Of a stretch of DNA of 6,152 nucleotides, positions 1 to 5,339 are shown piece after piece. The notes under the pieces are model-generated. The model made no database searches, was not told where the DNA came from, and saw only the letters and a program-made list of their open reading frames with translations. Location of the stretch: positions 1-6,152 of the forward strand of contig WFYM01000080.1 of the NCBI GenBank assembly GCA_015490115.1, read 5' to 3'. Every line of letters starts with the position of its first letter. The stretch's first letter is position 1. This DNA is from Aquificaceae bacterium. Lineage in GTDB: Bacteria; Aquificota; Aquificia; Aquificales; Aquificaceae. A program made the translations under genes and the position numbers.

Positions 1-741
1 TCCCTGATAAACGCTCTTATGAAGGAAGAGAGGGTAATAGTTTCACCCGTTGCGGGAACGACGAGGGACAGCGTAGAGATACCCTTCACTTGGAAAGATA
101 AGAAGTTCGTCCTCGTTGACACGGCGGGTGTCAGGAGACCCTCCCGTGTGGAATACGGTGTCGAGTTTTTTTCCGTTGGGAGGACCATAAGGGCTATAGA
201 GGATTCGGACGTCGTCTGCCTCGTGATAGACGGCTCGGAAGGGATAACGAGGCAGGACAAGAGGCTGGGTGGTCTCATAGAGAGGAGGCTGAGGGGCTGT
301 ATAATAGTCGTCAACAAGATGGACCTTTGCGCATACTCGGAGGAGGAGGTGGAGGAGTTCGTAAGGAGGGAGCTTTTCTTCCTCGACTACGCTCCCGTCG
401 TCTTTACAGTTGCTACCGGGGGAAGGGGTGTTGAGGATATACTCGAAAAAGCTCTCCTCGTCTACGAGGACTTTTCCAGAAAGCACAAAACCTCTTTCGT
501 GAACAGGGCTGTGGGGAAGATCATCAAAGAAAAACCTCCTCCCAACTACAAGGGGAAGGAGGTGAAGGTCTACTTTGCCTATCAGGAGAGGGCAAAGCCA
601 CCCACAATAGTCATTACAACGAACGAACCGGAAGGCTGGAAGGAGAACTACAGGAGGTTTTTTATAAGGAGACTGAGGGAACTACTCGGCTTCAAGCACT
701 CACCCCTAAACTTAGTAATAAAAGAAAAAACTACTGGATGA
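1..741 (+). CDS. der: GTPase Der (EngA), C-terminal part; start lies outside the window
   Basis: This is the 3' end of the double-GTPase Der, which assists maturation of the 50S ribosomal subunit in the cytoplasm. The reading frame is open from base 1, so the ATG at 19 is internal. The window opens just after the P-loop Gly-Lys of the second G domain (first residues SLINAL). Within the 246 visible residues are G2 (GTTRD, about 19-23), G3 (DTAG, 40-43) and G4 (NKMD, 105-108). The C-terminal KH-like domain follows (about 165-246), with the family signature PPPNYKGKEVKVYFAYQ and the GFKHSPLNLVIKEK ending. At G5 the usual Ser-Ala reads Val-Ala (TVATGGRG). The first G domain would lie upstream. 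The gene ends with TGA inside the last codons of the convergent dsbC-like gene. The family call is firm; only the missing N-terminus is unseen. Confidence 0.95.
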   Translation, partial: SLINALMKEERVIVSPVAGTTRDSVEIPFTWKDKKFVLVDTAGVRRPSRVEYGVEFFSVGRTIRAIEDSDVVCLVIDGSEGITRQDKRLGGLIERRLRGCIIVVNKMDLCAYSEEEVEEFVRRELFFLDYAPVVFTVATGGRGVEDILEKALLVYEDFSRKHKTSFVNRAVGKIIKEKPPPNYKGKEVKVYFAYQERAKPPTIVITTNEPEGWKENYRRFFIRRLRELLGFKHSPLNLVIKEKTTG

Positions 742-767
742 GGGTGTTGAGGTCTTCCAAGGACCTC
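720..767 (-). terminator. Weak candidate transcription end at the convergent der/dsbC junction
   Basis: An inverted repeat at 749-767 (GAGGTC ... GACCTC, up to 8 pairs if one G-U and one inner A-U are counted, 3-nt loop) sits 8 nt past the der stop. In the minus-strand RNA it precedes a U-rich run (720-730) that directly follows the dsbC stop. The hairpin lies about 18 nt before that run, too far for a textbook intrinsic terminator, and in the plus direction no U-run follows. It may be coincidence inside the coding end of dsbC. Confidence 0.2.
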
Positions 768-1462
768 GGCAGTCCGACTATGTACCTTCCGTTCATCCCT
801 ATCAGCGTAGGGGTTCCGGTGACGCCGAGTTCCTCCATGAGCTTTAGGTTAGCCTCTATAGCCCTTTTCCCCTCCTCGCACAGGTTCTTCGTGTTTTCGT
901 AGGTGTGCATGTCGTCGTATCCCCTCTTGTCGCATATCATAGCTATCGACTTGTCTTTCGCCTTCGGGTGTATCGGTAGGGGGTATAGTATGACCTTTAT
1001 CTGGACGTTGTTTTTGTCAGCCCACTTCTTGAGTTCCGGGGAGAGCCTCCTGCAGAAGGGACAGTCGGGGTCAGATATGTAGTAGACGAACTTTTCACCC
1101 TTACCGTAGGTCATGTTCACGTGTTTTTCGAGCTTCGCGAGGACCTCCTTCGGAACAACCATATGCTTCTTTACCGTCTTTTCCGTGAGGTTCTCCCTCG
1201 TCTCCACGTTGAAGAGGTTGCCCACTATTATGTTCTTTCCTTCCCTGTTCGTGTATACCACTATGGGTCTCATCCCCACCTTCACCACAACCTCGCAGAT
1301 CTCCTCCATGCCCTCAGCGGGCTTTACGCTCTCCACTTTGAAGCTTCTCGTTATCAGCTTGCTGAGGTTGACCTTCATGGTTTCGGGAGAGGGACACCTC
1401 GCCTGAGCCTTGCAGGAGTAAAATACTGGGATGAGAAGCAAAAGAAACGCTAACTTTTTCAT
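731..1462 (-). CDS. DsbC-family thiol:disulfide interchange protein, exported (possibly a lipoprotein)
   Basis: The 243-residue protein has the DsbC layout. Residues 1-16 form an export signal (MKK, then a hydrophobic stretch). A DsbC_N-like dimerisation domain covers about 28-95 (KVESVKPAEGMEEICEVVVK, then IIVGNLFNVETRENLTE). A thioredoxin fold covers about 120-243, with active site DPDCPFC (C134, C137) and cis-proline TGTP (P218). C177 and C195 match the position of the second, structural disulfide of E. coli DsbC. The family isomerises wrong disulfides in the periplasm. Cys17 (FYSC) could be a lipidation site, but the lipobox is poor; signal peptidase I cleavage after AQA (residue 21) is the alternative. 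GGAGGGTG ends 4 nt before the ATG. The gene starts 20 bp after leuA and probably shares its mRNA. CPFC replaces the CGYC of E. coli DsbC. DsbC versus DsbG cannot be settled here. Confidence 0.88.
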   Translation of the reverse strand: MKKLAFLLLLIPVFYSCKAQARCPSPETMKVNLSKLITRSFKVESVKPAEGMEEICEVVVKVGMRPIVVYTNREGKNIIVGNLFNVETRENLTEKTVKKHMVVPKEVLAKLEKHVNMTYGKGEKFVYYISDPDCPFCRRLSPELKKWADKNNVQIKVILYPLPIHPKAKDKSIAMICDKRGYDDMHTYENTKNLCEEGKRAIEANLKLMEELGVTGTPTLIGMNGRYIVGLPRSLEDLNTLIQ

Positions 1463-1482
1463 AGCTCACCCTCCCCTTCTAA

Positions 1483-3045
1483 TTATACAGTCCCCTCCTC
1501 CCTCAAACCCGACTTCTGTAAGATGTATTCCTTCCTGAGTATGGCACGGTTCAGGGCGTCCACGTAAGCCTTTACGCTCGCCTTTATTATGTCCGTGTCA
1601 ACTCCCCTCCCCGAAGCCTGAACACCTTCGAGTTCCAAAACCACCCTCGCCTCCGCTTGCGCGTCCGTATTAGGAGTTAGGGCTTTTATCGAGTAGTCGA
1701 GGAGCTTGGCGTTCGTTCCGAGGGCTTTTTGTATAGCCTTTATGGTGGCGTCAACGGGACCGTTTCCGGTTTCTGTCGCCGTCTTCTCCTCTCCTTTGAA
1801 GGCGAGCTTCACCGTAGCTGTTGGGAGCATGTTGTCTCCCGTCTGGACCTGAAAGTGCTTCACCTCTACGGGTTCCCCCTCCTCCACCCTCATGAACTCT
1901 TGATATATTAGGGCTTCCACATCCTCGTCGTATATCTCCTTCTTCCTGTCCGCGAGGTCCTTTAGCTTCTCGAATATTCTGTTTACGTCCTCTTCGGTGT
2001 AGCGTATGCCGTATTCTTCGAGCTTCTTCTTTAAAGCGTGCCTTCCCGAGTGCTTGCCGAGGACTATCCTGCTCGTCGGGAAGCCCACATCTTCGGGGTT
2101 CATGATCTCGTAGGTTAGCCTGTTGCTGAGGACCCCGTGCTGGTGTATGCCCGACTCGTGGGCGAAGGCGTTGTCTCCAACTATTGCCTTGTTCCTCGGG
2201 ACAAAAGAACCCGTTATCATGCAAAGGAGCCTCGAAGTCCTGTATATCTCCTTCGTGTTCACCTCGGTGTATAGGTCTCCGAAGAAGTCCTTTCTCACCT
2301 TAAGAGCCATAACTATCTCCTCGAGGGCTGCGTTCCCAGCCCTCTCACCTATGCCGTTTACCGTGCATTCAACCTGCCTCGCCCCGTTCTTTACAGCTGT
2401 TAAGGAGTTGGCGACGGCGAGACCGAGGTCGTCGTGGCAGTGGACGCTGAGGATGACTTTGTCTATGTTAGGGACGTTGTTCATTATGTCGCTTATGAGC
2501 CTACCGAACTCCTCGGGGATCGCGTAGCCGACCGTGTCGGGTATGTTTATGACCGTCGCCCCAGCCTTTATAGCCTCCTCTATTACCCTGTAGAGGAACT
2601 CCCTCTCGCTTCTCGTCGCGTCCTCGCAGGAAAACTCGACGTCGTCCGTGAACCTCCTCGCAAAGGAGACAGCCTTCTTAGCCCTCTCCAAAACTTCTTC
2701 CGGGGTCATCCTGAGCTTATACTTCATGTGGATCTCGGAGGTGGCTATGAAGGTGTGGATCCTCTTCCTCTCCGCGGGCTTTAGGGCTTCCGCTGAAGCC
2801 TCTATGTCGCTCTCTATAGCCCTCGAGAGGGAGCAGATAACGGGACCCTTGACCTCCTCGGCTATCCTCCTCACCGCTTCGAAGTCCCCTTTTGAAGCTG
2901 CAGCGAAGCCAGCCTCTATAACGTCAACTCCGAGTCTTGCGAGCTGGTGAGCCATCTGGACCTTCTCTTCAGCTGTCATGGAAAAGCCGGGAGCCTGCTC
3001 CCCGTCCCTTAAGGTCGTGTCAAAGATAAATACCTTCTCTCCCAT
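1483..3045 (-). CDS. leuA: 2-isopropylmalate synthase
   Basis: LeuA condenses acetyl-CoA with 2-oxoisovalerate, the first committed step of leucine synthesis, in the cytoplasm. At 520 residues the protein has normal length for the bacterial LeuA type 1 family. The TIM-barrel catalytic domain (about 1-270) carries DTTLRDGEQAPG (9-20), VHCHDDLGLAVAN (201-213) and NGIGERAGN (230-238). By homology the divalent-metal ligands are D14, H202 and H204. The linker subdomain has HESGIHQHG (296-304). The C-terminal LeuA_dimer regulatory domain (about 390-505) holds ETGNGPVDA, TPNTDAQAEARV and GRGVDTDIIKAS, the region that binds leucine for feedback inhibition. The ATG is preceded by CGGAGGT at 6-nt spacing. 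A promoter and a Fur-like operator lie in the gap upstream; dsbC-like follows after 20 bp. Citramalate synthase is a related alternative, but length and motifs favour LeuA. Confidence 0.96.
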   Translation of the reverse strand: MGEKVFIFDTTLRDGEQAPGFSMTAEEKVQMAHQLARLGVDVIEAGFAAASKGDFEAVRRIAEEVKGPVICSLSRAIESDIEASAEALKPAERKRIHTFIATSEIHMKYKLRMTPEEVLERAKKAVSFARRFTDDVEFSCEDATRSEREFLYRVIEEAIKAGATVINIPDTVGYAIPEEFGRLISDIMNNVPNIDKVILSVHCHDDLGLAVANSLTAVKNGARQVECTVNGIGERAGNAALEEIVMALKVRKDFFGDLYTEVNTKEIYRTSRLLCMITGSFVPRNKAIVGDNAFAHESGIHQHGVLSNRLTYEIMNPEDVGFPTSRIVLGKHSGRHALKKKLEEYGIRYTEEDVNRIFEKLKDLADRKKEIYDEDVEALIYQEFMRVEEGEPVEVKHFQVQTGDNMLPTATVKLAFKGEEKTATETGNGPVDATIKAIQKALGTNAKLLDYSIKALTPNTDAQAEARVVLELEGVQASGRGVDTDIIKASVKAYVDALNRAILRKEYILQKSGLREEGTV

Positions 3046-3063
3046 CCCAGACCTCCGGTTAAT

Positions 3064-3078
3064 TGAAAATAATTCTCA
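3064..3078 (-). promoter_or_regulatory. Candidate Fur-type operator over the leuA -10 element
   Basis: On the plus strand the site reads TGAAAATAATTCTCA. This is a 7-1-7 inverted repeat that differs from the published Fur-box consensus TGATAATnATTATCA only at the fourth base of each arm (counted from its outer end), so 12 of 14 arm positions match. It completely covers the predicted leuA -10 hexamer, a position where a repressor would block RNA polymerase. Direct sequence observation supports the match; that Fur (or a relative such as Zur or PerR) binds here is inference, since no regulator gene is visible and AT-rich promoters can mimic the motif. Confidence 0.45.
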
Positions 3079-3094
3079 TTTGTGGGGCTGTCAA
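3066..3094 (-). promoter_or_regulatory. Sigma-70-type promoter for leuA-dsbC
   Basis: Reading the minus strand, a perfect -35 TTGACA (3094-3089) is followed by a 17-bp spacer and -10 TATTTT (3071-3066, 4 of 6 matches to TATAAT). Transcription should start near 3059, giving a leader of about 14 nt that contains the leuA Shine-Dalgarno sequence GGAGGT. The element sits entirely in the 56-bp gap between the GTPase stop and the leuA start, so leuA can be expressed independently of the signalling genes upstream. Confidence 0.65.
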
Positions 3095-3101
3095 GGGAAG
3101 C

Positions 3102-3671
3102 TCAGCTAAGCTCCTTAGCGGAGACTTTCTCGAGGAGTATCTTCTTCACTATGGCGTGGAAGGTCTCCAAGACACCTTTCCCCTTTATGGCTACAGCCTC
3201 GACGTATTCGGTGTCCCAAGGGTTGCAGACGGGCTGGAGTTCCTCTATTGGAACAGCGTCGGGAAGGTCCCTCTTGTTGTATTGGACTACGACGGGGAGG
3301 GAGTAGAGGTCAAAGCCCTGCTCCTTCAAAACAGCCGCGGTCTCCCTAAGGACCAGAAAGTTTATATTCTCCCTCTCCTTAGAGCTGTCGACTACAAAGA
3401 CGAGACCGTCCACCCCCTTCATTATCACCTTCCTCAAGGGGTGGAGCCTGAACTGTCCGGGAGTTGTTAGGACCTTTATGTCTATGTTCTGACCCTCTAT
3501 GTTGAAGGAGCTTAAAAACATCTCCACAAAGAGGGTCCTGTTCTCGTCCGTCTCCATGGATATGTAGTCTCCTTTTGCTATCCCCTTTTCCCTCAACTTC
3601 TCGTATAGGACCTTGACGTTCGTGCTTTTCCCAGCGAGCGAAGCTCCGAAGTAGACCACCTTCAGCTTCAT
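3102..3671 (-). CDS. MglA-like small Ras-family GTPase
   Basis: A 189-residue single-domain GTPase with the features of bacterial MglA, the cytoplasmic switch that sets cell polarity and pilus or gliding motility in Myxococcus and Thermus. The P-loop is GASLAGKST (9-17). The G3 region is TTPGQF (69-74): the usual Asp of DxxG is Thr, the MglA-family trait. RKVIMKGVDGLVFVVDSS (80-97) and VVVQYNKRDLPDA (127-139, G4 NKRD) are also typical. The G5 loop is EAVAIKGKGV (158-167). No membrane anchor or fused domain is seen. Its ATG overlaps the TGA of the upstream Roadblock gene (ATGA, 3668-3671), implying translational coupling and a matched pair, as with MglB (the GTPase-activating partner) and MglA. 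Family assignment is firm; the process controlled here, perhaps type IV pilus polarity, is inferred. Confidence 0.9.
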   Translation of the reverse strand: MKLKVVYFGASLAGKSTNVKVLYEKLREKGIAKGDYISMETDENRTLFVEMFLSSFNIEGQNIDIKVLTTPGQFRLHPLRKVIMKGVDGLVFVVDSSKERENINFLVLRETAAVLKEQGFDLYSLPVVVQYNKRDLPDAVPIEELQPVCNPWDTEYVEAVAIKGKGVLETFHAIVKKILLEKVSAKELS

Positions 3672-4159
3672 GACGTCCCCAGAATTCTATTCAGCTTCTC
3701 TTCTATAGCTTCGGGCGATAGCTTCAAAAGTTTAGAGGGTTTCGGCTTCACGGTGGAGAAAATTCTCCCAAGCTCCTCCGCAAGCTCTTTGAGGAATAGC
3801 CTAACTGTTCCTAAGGCTACGCTCTTTGGACAGAGGACACCCACCAGAAACCTGTCACCGACAGCTTTTACAACCACATTTTGCTTCTTGCTCTCGTATT
3901 GGATAGCGTCGAGGAGGTCTTCGTGAGAGACCATCTTAGCCATCTCGAAGGCTGCACCGAATATACCGCTTATGATGCTCGCCAAGAACTCCGCTTTTGT
4001 CTCGTCCAAGTTCTTACCGTAGAAGGATATTATTCTTCCCGCGTCGTCGGAGAGTATGACGAGGTCCGCGTCCGTCCTCATTACGAAGTTCTTGAGGGCG
4101 TTCACGAGCTGTCTTTCCGTCTCCTCGTCTATCTCGTACTGGATTACATCAAGCTCCAT
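3668..4159 (-). CDS. Roadblock/LC7-domain protein, MglB-like GTPase regulator
   Basis: A 163-residue cytoplasmic protein. Residues about 15-133 fit a Roadblock/LC7 fold: helix ERQLVNALKNF, strand-turn-strand DADLVILSDDAGRIISFYG (30-48), helix FLASIISGIFGAAFEMAKM (58-76), then strands NVVVKAVGDRFLVGVLCP (94-111) and a last helix. A Pro/Lys linker (KPKPSK, 138-143) leads to a short C-terminal helix (about 148-161). Roadblock proteins of the MglB family dimerise and act as GAPs on MglA, and their C-terminal helix also touches the GTPase, so the tail fits that role. The ATG is chosen because an in-frame TGA lies shortly upstream and GAGGGAG precedes it. The gene follows the receptor by 51 bp, where a promoter candidate lies, and overlaps the GTPase gene by 4 bp. 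The domain call is good; GAP activity on the neighbour is inference. Confidence 0.85.
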   Translation of the reverse strand: MELDVIQYEIDEETERQLVNALKNFVMRTDADLVILSDDAGRIISFYGKNLDETKAEFLASIISGIFGAAFEMAKMVSHEDLLDAIQYESKKQNVVVKAVGDRFLVGVLCPKSVALGTVRLFLKELAEELGRIFSTVKPKPSKLLKLSPEAIEEKLNRILGTS

Positions 4160-4179
4160 CCTTCTCCCTCAGGTATAAA

Positions 4180-4207
4180 ATGATAAACCTTTCACCCATC
4201 TTCTCAA
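4180..4207 (-). promoter_or_regulatory. Candidate promoter for the Roadblock-GTPase pair
   Basis: In the 51-bp gap after the receptor stop, the minus strand reads TTGAGA (4207-4202), a 16-bp spacer and TATCAT (4185-4180). Each hexamer matches its sigma-70 consensus at five of six bases. The predicted start near 4173 would give a leader of about 13 nt containing the GAGGGAG ribosome-binding site, the same short layout as at leuA. It is a pattern match only; read-through from the receptor gene is also likely because no terminator is seen between them. Confidence 0.4.
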
Positions 4208-4210
4208 CCC

Positions 4211-5326
4211 CTACTTCAGAAGGTCCATAACTTTCTTAATGCTGACCCTCATCCTCTCGAAGGCTTCCGCGAGCCTACCTATCTCGTCCTTCGAGTTTAT
4301 AGGTATCCTCTGGTCCACCTCCCCCATGCTTATCCTTTCTGAATGTTCTATTAGGGTGTTTATCGGCTCCTCGACGTATTTCTTGAAGATCGAGTAGCTC
4401 ACGAAGAAGCTGACGACCACCCCCACGAATATGAACATGAGTATGTATATGCCGAGCTGTTTGTAGGCGTCCACTATGGGTGTGAGGTCGTATCCCAAGA
4501 TGAGGAGTCCTATGTTCCTCTTCGAGAAGTCGAATATGGGCTTTGCCATCACAGCGTAGTTCTCCCTTATTACCACGGTGTTCGGCTTTTCCATGGCGGA
4601 GAGGAGTATGTCCCTCAGGATGGGATTGGTCTCGTAGTAGAGGAAGTAGTCTCCTATCTTCTCAGCCTTCGCAGCCCACTCGGAGTGAGCCGCAGCCCTC
4701 TTCGTTATGAGGACGAGGCTATCCATACCGGTGAGATCTTTCAGATCATCGAGTATGGGGTTGAAGGGGGTGCTCAGCTCGACCGCTCCCAGATACCTGT
4801 CCCCCTCCACCACAGGGACAGCTCCCGTCACAAACGCTCTCCTGAGACCGATCTCTATACCCCCTTGGGGAGATCTCCTCTGGGCTACCGTCACTATTAT
4901 CCTCCTGAACTTGGAAACGTCCATCCCGAACCTCTCGGGGTTCCAAGTTCTGAAGAAGGAGACCGCAAGAGGTTCTAAGAAATGGAGTCTGAGGTCGTAA
5001 ACTCCCGTTAGGATCTCGAGGTCGGACCTCACCTTCACATACTTGTAAAGGAGTTTCCTGTTTTTTGTGGCGAAGGCTCTCTTTACAGCGGGGTCGAGGC
5101 TGACGAGATAAGCCACCGAGAGTCCAGCCCTCTCCTTCATCTTCACCTGCTCTAAGAAGAGCTTGTAGCCGTTGTTGAGTATGTCCTCAGCCTGCTTCTT
5201 CATCTGCCCCTGAATGAGGAAGTAGCTGAGCGCGCCCACGGACCCTATGAGAAGGAAGAGAATTACAACGTTCGGAACGACGAACTTCTCTATAAGGGAA
5301 GCGTTCCTGAAATACCTGCCTACCAT
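4211..5326 (-). CDS. Transmembrane receptor with dCache-like sensor and HAMP domain, no output domain
   Basis: A 371-residue membrane protein built like the front half of a chemoreceptor. TM1 lies at about 15-38 and TM2 at about 291-313. Between them is a periplasmic sensor of about 250 residues resembling the double-Cache (dCache_3-type) domains of methyl-accepting proteins: LRLHFLEPLAVSFFRTWNPE (112-131), GIEIGLRRAFVTGAVPVV (156-173) and DRYLGAVELSTPF (176-188). A HAMP domain covers about 314-367, with EEPINTL around P321 and DEIGRLAEAFERM (347-359). The protein stops four residues later, with no methyl-accepting, histidine kinase, GGDEF or cyclase domain. GGGAGGT lies 6 nt before the ATG, 13 bp after the previous gene. 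The next genes encode a Roadblock protein and a GTPase, the likely recipients of its signal. The ligand is unknown. It could also be a chemoreceptor remnant. Confidence 0.85.
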   Translation of the reverse strand: MVGRYFRNASLIEKFVVPNVVILFLLIGSVGALSYFLIQGQMKKQAEDILNNGYKLFLEQVKMKERAGLSVAYLVSLDPAVKRAFATKNRKLLYKYVKVRSDLEILTGVYDLRLHFLEPLAVSFFRTWNPERFGMDVSKFRRIIVTVAQRRSPQGGIEIGLRRAFVTGAVPVVEGDRYLGAVELSTPFNPILDDLKDLTGMDSLVLITKRAAAHSEWAAKAEKIGDYFLYYETNPILRDILLSAMEKPNTVVIRENYAVMAKPIFDFSKRNIGLLILGYDLTPIVDAYKQLGIYILMFIFVGVVVSFFVSYSIFKKYVEEPINTLIEHSERISMGEVDQRIPINSKDEIGRLAEAFERMRVSIKKVMDLLK

Positions 5327-5339
5327 CCCTGACCTCCCC

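Noticed and set aside
43..486. Open frame of 147 codons on the minus strand
   Set aside because: It lies entirely opposite the clearly recognisable der GTPase domain and shows no recognisable motif.
1751..2224. Open frame of 157 codons on the minus strand inside leuA
   Set aside because: It is an alternate frame of the strongly conserved leuA sequence; its Arg/Gly/Gln-rich product is typical of an out-of-frame translation.
3095..3125. AGCT-rich repeats at the GTPase gene end as a terminator
   Set aside because: The repeats (AAGCTC, AGCT, AAGCTC) are mostly direct, give only a 4-bp stem, and no U-run follows.
3063..3470. Plus-strand open frame of 135 codons starting in the leuA upstream gap
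   Set aside because: It is antisense to the GTPase with its G motifs, and its start lies within the leuA promoter/operator region.
4149..4199. Sixteen-codon leader ORF overlapping the Roadblock gene start
   Set aside because: Its start has only a weak ribosome-binding site and lies upstream of the predicted transcription start near 4173; a chance frame is more likely.
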